Assembly: GCF_003363155.1 (NCBI RefSeq)
Contig: NZ_QRBE01000002.1
Coordinates: 1-64,000, forward strand
Source of the DNA: Dyella monticola
Lineage (GTDB): Bacteria; Pseudomonadota; Gammaproteobacteria; Xanthomonadales; Rhodanobacteraceae
Length of the DNA: 64,000 nucleotides
Direction: 5' to 3'
Shown: positions 43,047 through 51,678 of the stretch, piece after piece
How positions within the stretch are numbered: position 1 is the first letter of the stretch
Layout of the letters: the number at the start of each line of letters is the position of its first letter
The notes under the pieces: model-generated
Told to the model about the DNA's origin: nothing
Seen by the model: only the letters and a program-made list of their open reading frames with translations
Databases searched by the model: none
Program-made: the position numbers and the translations under genes

Positions 43047-44291
43047 TTAGCCATGCACCCGCGGTGATCGGCTACGGGATTGATCGATGAGATACATGCG
43101 GCAGTGTTCGAGATAAGCGACCTCGAGGTCGGCGAGAAGCCCGACTGTGGCCTCCCAAAGCCATGTCGGCGAACCCAGTGATTTGGGTCTTGCATGCCGC
43201 AGTTCCGCATACCACGAACGTCGCACACTTTGCTCCATCTGGCCCACGTGCGCATGCCCAACGATGTAGCCCAAATAGGCAGCGAGCTCCGCCGCCCAAT
43301 CGGGACGAAGATGGCGGATGTCCAGCTTCATGTCCTGCGGCATCAGTTCGCGGATGGCGAATGATTTACCCATCATCTGGGCCGAACGCATGCGTTCACC
43401 CAAATGGGGCGAAAGCTGCCTTGCCGCCTGTACGATGCGTGCGCCGTGGTCGGCCGGAAGGTTGGCGTCGGCGCGGGCGGGCGCCAGAGAGGGCCCGGCC
43501 TCCTTTACGTCGATAAGACACAGATCGCTGCCGCGGGCAGATTTGTCGCCGACGTCAAGCAACGCTGCGTAACGCACGCACCCCAGCGAACTGCATCCTT
43601 TGCGCCAAAAGGCTGCGTCTTGCAGACACACAGATGCCTTGGATGGACGGTGCCCGACGCGGGTGACGAGTTCCTGCATGGTTGGTGCGTTGAAGAGACT
43701 CCTCAACGCTTCATGCTCGGCGGCCGAGATCGGCCAGAACTGCCGACCCACCGGCAATTTCAAAGTTTTGCCTTCGGTTCGTTCGCGTGCCAGCGCTTTC
43801 CAGGTTCTACGATGCGCGTCGAGCACTTTCATCCGCAGCAGATGAGGAAGCGCGGGAGCCGGTGTTGAAATATCCGGAAAAGCCGACTCATAGCCATCCA
43901 GCATGCATTCCAGGATACGGGCTGTTGCGATGCCCGGGAGATCGGAGCTACGCGCGAGCACCGAGAGCGACAACGCCAGACGGCATAGGTCAAATGCCGG
44001 ATTACTTATCGTCGCCTGGTCGAAGTCACGCATCAGTATGTCGACGCGACCTTGATCGTTCGCGACAGGTCCTATATTGCCAAGGTGACAGTCGCCACAG
44101 ATCCAGATGTCCGGGCCATCCGGAAGTGTCGTGGCCTTTTTCGAGGCCAGCCACTGATAGAAGCGCTCTGTGGTGCCGCGAACGAATGCATGGGCCGATT
44201 GCGCCATTTTCCGGCGCCGACGATCTTCAAGCGCCGCCATGCGCTTGTTGGGCATGATCTTTCTTAGCCGAATCGTCGGGCCGTTTTCCAT
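43047..44291 (-). CDS. DUF2252 family protein (kinase-like fold)
   Basis: About 414 residues. Family hallmarks: KMAQSAHAFVRGTTERFYQWL, the WICGDCHLGNIGP segment that resembles the catalytic loop of aminoglycoside-phosphotransferase-like kinases (H-G-D-x-H-x-x-N equivalent), DFDQATISNPAFDLCRLALSL for metal binding, and GYIVGHAHVGQ near the end. Cytoplasmic; may phosphorylate a small molecule, but no substrate is established for the family. Divergent from the lipase-like lipoprotein gene. Confidence 0.88.
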   Translation of the reverse strand: MENGPTIRLRKIMPNKRMAALEDRRRRKMAQSAHAFVRGTTERFYQWLASKKATTLPDGPDIWICGDCHLGNIGPVANDQGRVDILMRDFDQATISNPAFDLCRLALSLSVLARSSDLPGIATARILECMLDGYESAFPDISTPAPALPHLLRMKVLDAHRRTWKALARERTEGKTLKLPVGRQFWPISAAEHEALRSLFNAPTMQELVTRVGHRPSKASVCLQDAAFWRKGCSSLGCVRYAALLDVGDKSARGSDLCLIDVKEAGPSLAPARADANLPADHGARIVQAARQLSPHLGERMRSAQMMGKSFAIRELMPQDMKLDIRHLRPDWAAELAAYLGYIVGHAHVGQMEQSVRRSWYAELRHARPKSLGSPTWLWEATVGLLADLEVAYLEHCRMYLIDQSRSRSPRVHG

Positions 44292-44517
44292 AACGCCATC
44301 TATGTATCGACGAGCATGATGGATGCGTGACGACGAGGTGGCGCATTACCGAAACAAGCAGTCATCGCCGCATCGGGTTGATGAAAACCGGTTGATGCTG
44401 CAGCGGAGTAGACTGCCAGTTCAACGCCGCCGGGCTGCCGCAGAGAAGGCAGTTATCAAGCAGCGCTCAACAGTCGCACGTTATGAATGCGCATTCTTCG
44501 GGAACGGAGAAGATCAG

Positions 44518-46278
44518 ATGGTGGAGGGTCGTCCGAAGCATGACCGTAAACCTCGCCGGCTTTCGGTCATGCGAACGTTTGCGTGCGTGAGTTGCATGGT
44601 GTGGATGGCGGCGTATGTGTCCGGTTGTGCATCGACTGGGGAGCGAGGCTTGTTCGGGCTTTCTGTGGAGGCGCTACTGGAGAAGGCGCAATCATGGGAG
44701 ACCGATGCCATCCGCGCGCAGTCGGCACAGGCACAGGCGTATGCGTGGTTGCAGTGCGCGACACTGGCGCACGATGCGATGAGGGCCACAGAAGCGGCGA
44801 AAGAAACGGCAGCCGGTCTACTCGCGACGCAATGCAGTCGGGCCTTCTTCGATCTCGTCGCGCAAGGTGGCCCTATCGATGTGGCGCAAGGGCGGACAAC
44901 CCTCGAAGGCATTCCCGTCCGCGTCGAATTTCGTGGCATGCCCGATAGCCTCGGAAAAAGCGCCTACCTGGAACCTGCCGATCAAGTCTCGATGCTGCCT
45001 CTGGCTAACGTTCGTTATCACCATGCCGGTTTTGGCGTGCCGCTGGTGGCGTTTGCATTGCCGTGCTCTGATCGGGCTATCTGCCGCCTTTATCCGCCAG
45101 AGGGTGTTTTTCGACCGGCGACCCTGTGGCTGGAGGCGGCATCGGGCACCGGCGCATATGACGACATGCCGGTACTTGTGCTGCAGAACCCGGTGCTCCA
45201 GCCCGAGCATACGGCGGGTACGAATCGCTATGAACTAGCCGAAGATGCGTCGGCGCCCTACGCGCAATTGTTGGAAAGAACGCGTCTGAAGCGACTGGCA
45301 TGGTGGGGCATGATCGGCGGCGCGGAAGTAGGCAAGCGGTCTGGCCTGTTTCTCCTGGACGACTACGATCCAAACAAAATCCCTATCATCATGATTCACG
45401 GCGTCGCCGGAAGCCCATTGATCTGGGCGCGATTGAGCAACGCGATCATGGGCGACCCCGAACTGCATCGGCGCTATCAGATCTGGCACATCGTCTATCA
45501 GAGCAATGCACCGCTGCTGGTGGAGCGCTACCGTGTGCAGCATTACATCGATGAAGCGTGGAGTGTTCTGGATCCAAGTAATCAAGCCCCGGCACGACGA
45601 GGCGTCGTGCTGATCGGGCACAGCATGGGCGGTGTGATTGCGCGACTGCTTTGCGCACAAAGTACGCCGGCGGTATGGAGCGCCGCCTTTACCGAACCGT
45701 TGGAAGGCCTGCATGCCGATGCGGCGGATCTGCGTGCACTCAAGGACATTTTCGAGTTCGAGCCGTACCCGGGCGTCAACGAAATCATCTTCATGGCTGC
45801 GCCGCAGCGCGGAAGCCCCGCAGCGGAAGGATTGCTCGGGCGCATGGTGGGATTACTGGCCTGGAGGAACATCGAGGAGATGGCCGCCGTCATGCGCATC
45901 GTTGGCCAAAATCCAAAGGCCATCCAACCCGCGCTCCAGGCGATGTTCAAGGTCGGCCACATCACCAGCATCACCAGCCTGCGTCCCGACGAACCCGTGA
46001 CACTCGCGGATGAAAAGCTGATGCCGGCACCTGGCGTGCGCTACGACACGATCGCCGGCGTACTTCCAGGCATAACGCCGCCCGGGGACGGCTACGTGCC
46101 ATTGAGTAGCGCGCTGCTGCCGGGCTCCACGACAACATTGATCATCCGCTCCGATCACAAGGTGCCAGACAGGCCGGAGGCGATTGCTGACGTGCTGAAA
46201 ATACTGCGCGCGCACGCCAAGCAAATCGCTTCGACCGAAAGCCTCTCTGCTGCCACAAAGGATGGTGGCTCGCCTTGA
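44518..46278 (+). CDS. Lipase-like alpha/beta-hydrolase lipoprotein
   Basis: About 586 residues from the ATG at 44518 (GGAGAAG upstream). A long basic n-region leads to MRTFACVSCMVWMAAYVSGC, a lipobox that should be lipidated at Cys37. The first 270 residues are unrecognised; then an alpha/beta-hydrolase domain: IPIIMIHGVAGSPLIWARL (oxyanion loop), nucleophile Ser in LIGHSMGGVIARLL, and a late His in RSDHKVPD. Membrane-attached esterase or lipase. The frame continues upstream to 44323 without coding character. Confidence 0.85.
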   Translation: MVEGRPKHDRKPRRLSVMRTFACVSCMVWMAAYVSGCASTGERGLFGLSVEALLEKAQSWETDAIRAQSAQAQAYAWLQCATLAHDAMRATEAAKETAAGLLATQCSRAFFDLVAQGGPIDVAQGRTTLEGIPVRVEFRGMPDSLGKSAYLEPADQVSMLPLANVRYHHAGFGVPLVAFALPCSDRAICRLYPPEGVFRPATLWLEAASGTGAYDDMPVLVLQNPVLQPEHTAGTNRYELAEDASAPYAQLLERTRLKRLAWWGMIGGAEVGKRSGLFLLDDYDPNKIPIIMIHGVAGSPLIWARLSNAIMGDPELHRRYQIWHIVYQSNAPLLVERYRVQHYIDEAWSVLDPSNQAPARRGVVLIGHSMGGVIARLLCAQSTPAVWSAAFTEPLEGLHADAADLRALKDIFEFEPYPGVNEIIFMAAPQRGSPAAEGLLGRMVGLLAWRNIEEMAAVMRIVGQNPKAIQPALQAMFKVGHITSITSLRPDEPVTLADEKLMPAPGVRYDTIAGVLPGITPPGDGYVPLSSALLPGSTTTLIIRSDHKVPDRPEAIADVLKILRAHAKQIASTESLSAATKDGGSP

Positions 46279-46365
46279 TAAAGTCGCCTCAACGAATGGA
46301 AGATGGCTGTAACCAAAGCCGTTATCGCGGCGAATATTCTTGGAGTCATCATCACAGTAAGGTCC

Positions 46366-46869
46366 ATGCCGAAGACAAACTTTCTCCGTAAATTCGCCAT
46401 TGCACCGTTACCACTTCCATGCGGTTGGTACGCACTGCCGCTTCGCCTTATCGTGGGCTATGGGTTCATGGAACACGGCTATGCGAAGCTTATGCATGGG
46501 CCCGGGGTTTTTATTGGGATTCTTCACGCTATCGGCTTGCCCTTTGCCGACTTCTTTGGATGGGCGACCATCGTGATCGAGCTTCTGGGTGGCTTGATGA
46601 TTCTTGCGGGCGCTTTGGTGCCGGTAGCCACTATTCCGATGATTGTAGTTCTGTTGGTTGCCACATTCACGGTTCACTTGCCCAACGGATTCAGCTCTAT
46701 CAAGCTCATGTCTTACGACGCCGCGGGCGCCCATTTTGGTCAGCCCGGTTACGAAACCGACATGCTCTATTTGGCTGCCTTAATTGCGTTGTGCATCGGC
46801 GGTGCCGGTCCGCTGTCGCTGGATGGATGGCTCAGCAGGCGTCGCAAGAGCATCAACGGATCCAAATAG
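46366..46869 (+). CDS. DoxX-family membrane protein
   Basis: About 167 residues and four membrane helices: ALPLRLIVGYGFMEHGYAKLMHGPGVFIGILHAIGLPFADFFGWATIVIELLGGLMILAGALVPVATIPMIVVLLVATFTVHL is the complete DoxX core with the R-L-x-x-G-x-x-F/M-x-H-G-x-x-K motif. AAGG precedes the ATG at 46366 by five bases; the ATG at 46303 would add 21 residues. Some relatives act in redox defence with thiosulphate or thioredoxin partners. Confidence 0.88.
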   Translation: MPKTNFLRKFAIAPLPLPCGWYALPLRLIVGYGFMEHGYAKLMHGPGVFIGILHAIGLPFADFFGWATIVIELLGGLMILAGALVPVATIPMIVVLLVATFTVHLPNGFSSIKLMSYDAAGAHFGQPGYETDMLYLAALIALCIGGAGPLSLDGWLSRRRKSINGSK

Positions 46870-46902
46870 AGATCAGATGCTTTTATCGGCGATGGGCCGG
46901 AT

Positions 46903-48654
46903 TCAAAGATCGATTTCGATATCGGTCGTGGGCCGCGCACAGCATATGAGCACATTGCCATTGACGGGCGCGTCGATCGGCTGTGGGTCGTAGCTGATGT
47001 GGCCGCCGATGAGCGCGGTCTCGCAGGTGTGGCACACGCCGGTACGGCATGCCCACCGGACTGGAATGTCGCAGGCTTCGGCGAACTCAAGCACGTTTTG
47101 GAATTTTTCGGACCATGGTATGGCCAAACCGCTTCGACTGAAGCGAACGATTGGCCCGTCTCCTTGAGGCCCTTCGGGTACGTGAGGGCTTCTAGCCGGC
47201 CCTGCAACGATACCTGGCGTTATCGACGCTACGCTGCCGAAGATCTCCGTATGAATAGTTGCGCTCGTTACGCCCATATCCTTCAGCCCAGTAACGAGAT
47301 CGGCGATGAAACTCGACGGGCCGCATAGATAAAACTGGGCCGTGATGGGTATACCCAGCCGCTGGACCGTTGCTACGCTGATGCGTTCTGACACATCGAA
47401 ATCACGTCCAAGCCGATCTTCGGCGCGTGGCTGACTGTAAGCGACAAGAACATGGACACGAGGCAGGGCGTCGAGCAGATGACGCACTTCCGAGGCAAAG
47501 GGATGCTCTGCGCCATTGCGTGCACCATAGATCCAATACACATCACGATCGATGGTTTGGTCCGCCACCAGCTGATGAAGCATGCCAAGCACTGGCGTGA
47601 TGCCGATGCCCGCGCTCAGCAAGGCAACCGGCTTTTTATCGTCTCGCAGCGTAAATATTCCGCGCGGCGCACTGACTTCGATAAGATCGCCCGCACGAAC
47701 GCTGCTGTGTATGTACCGGCTTCCATCGCCCGAACCGAGCTTTACGCTGACGCGGTACATGCCTCCTTGGCCCAGGTTGGAAATGGAGTAGCTGCGAGTG
47801 ACCACCCCGCCGCCCACGGCACCGGGAAGACGCATCACCACAAATGATCCGGCTGCAGGAGGGGACAGATAAGGAGGTTCGTTTGCGGTCAGGAGCAGCG
47901 ACTTAACGCTGTCGCTCTCCTTGACGACCTTGACCACCTTGAGCATACGAAAACCCTGCCACGCCACTGCCGCAAGCACCGGCGTGAGTCCTGCGTTACC
48001 TGGCGATCCCGACGTGTTCGCCAGTAGCGCCTCGAACGAACGCCTCCATCCCGGACCAAGCGATGGCTCGCTTGCGGCGCGTCGGATGCGATCTGCGGGA
48101 TGCTCGGGCAAATAGAGCAGGGCATCGACTTCTGCGACGGTCAATCCTTCGCGGCCTTGCTCGGTGCGAATGATTTCGTCGCCCGCGCCGATCTCTCCCT
48201 CTTCAATGACGCGAAGATAGAACCCGGGCCTTCGATGCGAAACGAGTAGCGCGGGCATGCGTGGTTCGTCCATCCGTATGCCAACGCGATAACACGTGAC
48301 ACGCGGCTGCGACACTTCCAGCAGAGCGCTGCCGATGCGATATCTGTCGCCGACGCACACCTGGTCGTCAGCGAGGCCCTCGACCGTCAGATTCTCTCCG
48401 AACATGCCGTATTCGCTCAGCGTCCGGTGCAGCACCTGCTCCCAATAGCGGTAAGAAGCGAGCTGGTAGACCATGACAGCCCGATGCACGCCACCATGGC
48501 TCTGAGGGTCCCCTTGCGCATCACCATCGATATTGAGATGCCGCACCATCACCCGCTGGTTTACCGGGTGTTTCCAGATAGCCGTCCGAACGACCTTGCC
48601 CCGCCACGCCACGTCGGCCGGAAGGCCAACATTGACGGAAACGACGCGGCCCAT
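46903..48654 (-). CDS. MOSC-FAD/NAD reductase-[2Fe-2S] ferredoxin fusion
   Basis: About 583 residues with four parts in order: a MOSC domain (residues 1-165; SHGGVHRAVMVYQ, GMFGENLTVEGL, QPRVTCYRVGIRM with the sulphur-carrier Cys), a 3-alpha linker (LTVAEVDALLYLPEHPADRIRRA), an FAD/NAD reductase (TRSYSISN, GIGITPVLGMLH, YLCGPSSFI) and a plant-type ferredoxin (CDIPVRWACRTGVCHTCET ... LICCARP). The YiiM-like MOSC plus reductase layout suggests electron delivery to a molybdenum-cofactor or N-hydroxylated substrate enzyme. Cytoplasmic. 13 bp behind the small gene at 48668. Confidence 0.9.
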   Translation of the reverse strand: MGRVVSVNVGLPADVAWRGKVVRTAIWKHPVNQRVMVRHLNIDGDAQGDPQSHGGVHRAVMVYQLASYRYWEQVLHRTLSEYGMFGENLTVEGLADDQVCVGDRYRIGSALLEVSQPRVTCYRVGIRMDEPRMPALLVSHRRPGFYLRVIEEGEIGAGDEIIRTEQGREGLTVAEVDALLYLPEHPADRIRRAASEPSLGPGWRRSFEALLANTSGSPGNAGLTPVLAAVAWQGFRMLKVVKVVKESDSVKSLLLTANEPPYLSPPAAGSFVVMRLPGAVGGGVVTRSYSISNLGQGGMYRVSVKLGSGDGSRYIHSSVRAGDLIEVSAPRGIFTLRDDKKPVALLSAGIGITPVLGMLHQLVADQTIDRDVYWIYGARNGAEHPFASEVRHLLDALPRVHVLVAYSQPRAEDRLGRDFDVSERISVATVQRLGIPITAQFYLCGPSSFIADLVTGLKDMGVTSATIHTEIFGSVASITPGIVAGPARSPHVPEGPQGDGPIVRFSRSGLAIPWSEKFQNVLEFAEACDIPVRWACRTGVCHTCETALIGGHISYDPQPIDAPVNGNVLICCARPTTDIEIDL

Positions 48655-48667
48655 GGTTTGATCGATC

Positions 48668-49111
48668 TCAGGTGTTCTTGATGGTCGGGTTCGGGCTCTC
48701 CATCCCGGTGCCGCAACTGAAGGTCAGCGGGATGCCGTAGACCTTGTTGCCAAAGGTTGCGAACAGTTGGTAATGCCAGATGCCCTCGCTGCTTCTGTCA
48801 TGGTGATGGTTTTGCATGCTGATCGCCTTGCCATGGTGGCGAAGCTGCCGGAACACCTTTTCACCAGGATGCCGGACGAGCCAGGCGAAGCCTGGATTTT
48901 GTGCATCATCCAGCGCGCAGAACTCGCCGCTGCTCGCATTTCCCGTCAGCGTCCAGGTAATGGTGTAGGGTTCGTCGCCAGCGGTGATTTTCTCGAATTC
49001 CTGATGATGCTTACCGCGATTGACGACCAGAAGGTTCGCTTCCCATCCGTCCGTTGGGTCGCGGTAAAGCTCTACGTTCATGTCGATGTTTTTGGAATTG
49101 CCGTGCTTCAT
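48668..49111 (-). CDS. Small protein of unknown function (DP-EP-like?)
   Basis: About 147 residues from the ATG at 49111 (GAGGTCTCC upstream). Beta-rich: VELYRDPTDGWEANLLVVNRG, YTITWTLTGNASSGEF, GIWHYQLFATFGNKVYGIPLTFSCG, ending NPTIKNT. The N-P-x-I-K-N end and the WxYQLxATxGNKVY strand recall the small secretion-signal-free DP-EP proteins, but I am not sure. Lies between the TIR gene (70 bp upstream) and the MOSC fusion gene (13 bp downstream), all on one strand, so the three may share a transcript. Confidence 0.65.
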   Translation of the reverse strand: MKHGNSKNIDMNVELYRDPTDGWEANLLVVNRGKHHQEFEKITAGDEPYTITWTLTGNASSGEFCALDDAQNPGFAWLVRHPGEKVFRQLRHHGKAISMQNHHHDRSSEGIWHYQLFATFGNKVYGIPLTFSCGTGMESPNPTIKNT

Positions 49112-49181
49112 GGAGACCTCCCGAGTCTGGTATCTATGGGCTCCGTACCTGATCGAGCTTCCATGCCTTCGACTGATCCGA

Positions 49182-51398
49182 TCAGTCGGAAATCTGGCTC
49201 CCCTGGCTCTGCGCCAGCATTCGTTTCTGGAACTCCGCGTTGACCGGATAAGCCCAATGCCCGCGCCGCAAGATGGCGAGCCACTCGGCATCGCGATAGC
49301 CGCTATTCCACAACTGCTTGGTCAAGGCGTGTACCTTCGCTGTGTCGCCAAGCGCCAGGAGCGCCTGAGCTTCCATCGACAGCAGACGAGGATCACCTTG
49401 GCCGCTGGGCTGGTCCTGCGCGGTCGCGACCACGTCCAACCACCCGCGCCTGGCTTCGTCTGTATTGGAACTGGTGGCAGCCAGCAGCAATTGGGCCGCC
49501 ATATTCATCAGCACAATGGAGCGCTCATGCGGTTGCTTGGCGAGCAACGGCTGGAGTGCATCCGTCGCCAGCTGTGCTTGCGCGCGCGTGTCGTCCACGT
49601 GACCCGACGCCAGCGACTCGGCCGACTGTTCTGTCAGTATCTCGCCATGAAGCCGCTGCACGGCTGCGTCCGTGGGGTTTTGTCGAACCAGATTGCTGAC
49701 GACGGCGAGTGACTGCGCGGTAAGCGCTTTTGCTGCATCCAGATCACCGTTCAGACGCTTGAGACGGGCCAACTGTCCACAGTAGCGAGCCAAGTCCTGC
49801 TGGAAGTCGCCGTTATCCGGATTGTTCTTGACGAGTTCTTTCGCCGTGTCCACCGATTGCTGCATGCGGCGGATGCCCGCGTCGTCCGCCCCGGCCAGCG
49901 CGAGCGTGCGCCCGAGAATGGCTTGCACGGTAAGCACGGTTTCACGCTGGCTGATGTCTTGCGGATGCTGCGCGGCAAGCATCGATTCGATGGCGTAATC
50001 GGCTTGATACTCGGTTAGTGCGTCGGCCAGGTCGCCGCGCAGCAGGGCCAGCTTGCCCAGATTGTTATGTGCGCCACCCAATTCCGATTGCCAATCCGCT
50101 CGCTCGGGCTGCGCCGCGACCAGCTTGTGGGACAACGCCAGCGCGCTCGTGTAGGGCCCGCGCGCCAGGTCGAGCTGGCCGCGTGCTTCCAGCACATGGC
50201 CCATGTCGTTGTCGACCATTTCAAGTTCGAACGTCAATTGGAGATTTTGTGGCGCATACGGTTCGGACTTAAGCAAGATGCCGCGGGCTTTTTCGAAGGC
50301 GTCCTGTGCCGCATCGAGCCGCCCTTCGTCCCAGTGGGCCATGCCAACGAAAGCTTGCATGCGCGCCCATTGCACCTGCCGTTCAATATCGTGCGGCGCT
50401 TTGGTTGCCAATGACGAGGCGAGCGTTGATGCGGTATCGAATGACGCGATCGCCTCGGGAAGATGGCCTTGCTCCTGTTGCACCGATCCGATTTTTTCCA
50501 GCATCTTGACGCGCTGTGCGAGCACTTGATCGGTAACATCGGTCGTCGGCATCGACGCAAAGTACGTCATGGCCTTGTTGTCGACATCCTGGATGATGTC
50601 CAGTCGCTCGGCTTGATGCAGCTTGTCGTTGAGGTCGCCGAGCATGAAGTCGACCAGATCTTCGGCCTGTCGCTGACGGCGCTCGGCATCCGCGCGCGCC
50701 ACTTCGGCGGCGCTGCGCGCATGCATGGCTACGATCGCCAGTGATGCGGTGATGGCAGCCACGCTCATTGCCATGGCGGTCATCATGCTCAAGCGACGAT
50801 TGCGTCGCTGCAGCTCGCGCTGCTTGAGGCTGTCGAAGCTGAGGTCGAGCATGCCGGCAATCAACTTCAGCTTGGCATTGCGCCGGCCATCTTTGCCGGC
50901 CCTGGCGTCCGCGGCGATGGGTTCGGCTGGTGCGTGCGTCAGTGTTCCTAGTGCGTCGATCTGCGAGCGCAGCGCGGGCGCAAAGCATTCGTGTTGCTGA
51001 GCGTCGGGGCGTTCGCTTGCTCCCGGTTCTCCATCGACGATCAAACAGAAAATACGTTCGCTGCGCCCGAGTCGTTTGTACGCGAGCACTTCCTCCTGTA
51101 CCCATCTGGATATTGCCGAAGACGGCGAGCAAATGACGATGAGATTGGCCGATTGCGCGAGGGCTTCGCGCACCTTGTTGCCCAGGTCGGTGGCGCTGGC
51201 CAACTCGTCACGGTCGCGGAAGATGGGAGCAAGCCGGCGCGGTGTGCTCCCGGCTGCCGTCTGTTTGCCGACCAGGCGCGACGGCACGCGATACGTCTCC
51301 AGCGCCTTGTGCAACCACGCAGCCCAGGACGCATCCCGGTGGCTATAGCTGATGAATGCGCGATACCGATAATCCGGTGTCGCCAGTGGCTGCGTCAT
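49182..51398 (-). CDS. TIR-domain protein with membrane segment and TPR repeats
   Basis: About 738 residues. N-terminal TIR (residues 10-145): RAFISYSHRDASWAAWLHKALE, FRDRDELASATDLGNKVREALAQSANLIVICSP, SRWVQEEV with Glu103 in the catalytic position (W+4) of NAD-cleaving TIRs. A helix (MTAMAMSVAAITASLAIVAM, about 205-226) crosses the membrane, followed by a coiled coil (AEVARADAERRQRQAEDL) and many TPR-like helices to the end. TIR would be cytoplasmic and the TPR part periplasmic if the helix is a true anchor. Divergent from a SLOG/4-TM gene, 280 bp apart. GGAGCGAGG precedes the ATG. Confidence 0.9.
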   Translation of the reverse strand: MTQPLATPDYRYRAFISYSHRDASWAAWLHKALETYRVPSRLVGKQTAAGSTPRRLAPIFRDRDELASATDLGNKVREALAQSANLIVICSPSSAISRWVQEEVLAYKRLGRSERIFCLIVDGEPGASERPDAQQHECFAPALRSQIDALGTLTHAPAEPIAADARAGKDGRRNAKLKLIAGMLDLSFDSLKQRELQRRNRRLSMMTAMAMSVAAITASLAIVAMHARSAAEVARADAERRQRQAEDLVDFMLGDLNDKLHQAERLDIIQDVDNKAMTYFASMPTTDVTDQVLAQRVKMLEKIGSVQQEQGHLPEAIASFDTASTLASSLATKAPHDIERQVQWARMQAFVGMAHWDEGRLDAAQDAFEKARGILLKSEPYAPQNLQLTFELEMVDNDMGHVLEARGQLDLARGPYTSALALSHKLVAAQPERADWQSELGGAHNNLGKLALLRGDLADALTEYQADYAIESMLAAQHPQDISQRETVLTVQAILGRTLALAGADDAGIRRMQQSVDTAKELVKNNPDNGDFQQDLARYCGQLARLKRLNGDLDAAKALTAQSLAVVSNLVRQNPTDAAVQRLHGEILTEQSAESLASGHVDDTRAQAQLATDALQPLLAKQPHERSIVLMNMAAQLLLAATSSNTDEARRGWLDVVATAQDQPSGQGDPRLLSMEAQALLALGDTAKVHALTKQLWNSGYRDAEWLAILRRGHWAYPVNAEFQKRMLAQSQGSQISD

Positions 51399-51494
51399 GA
51401 CGCCTCGCTCCAGGAGAAGGCTGGGCCTTCCTGGCCATGGACGTCACGGAAGACCGGGCAGTCGTTGGTGCAGCCCCATCCTCAGCGACCGCGT

Positions 51495-51542
51495 GAGCCT
51501 AGCACCAAAGTGTGATTCACATCACATTTTGGTGCTAGGCTC
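51495..51542. promoter_or_regulatory. Long inverted repeat with CRP/Clp consensus core
   Basis: Arms 51495-51516 and 51521-51542 (22 bp each) pair with one G/T-type mismatch around a 4-base centre. The core 51511-51526 is TGTGA-TTCACA-TCACA, an exact TGTGA-N6-TCACA, and the flanks (AAg/TTT) extend the match to the CRP consensus. It lies between the divergent TIR and SLOG genes, about 97 and 137 bp from their starts. It could be a CRP/Clp operator controlling both, or a hairpin in an mRNA leader. Confidence 0.7.
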
Positions 51543-51678
51543 GCCTCCGCGGGCGCTCCAGGGCAGTTGCGCAAGGGCGGGGGAGGGCCAGCACCCGCGG
51601 GATTTCCTGGGTGCAGTGCCAGCACGGGCAGCGCTGCGCTTGGGTGGGGTTTTCGATCCTCGCTGCGCAGAGGTTGTC

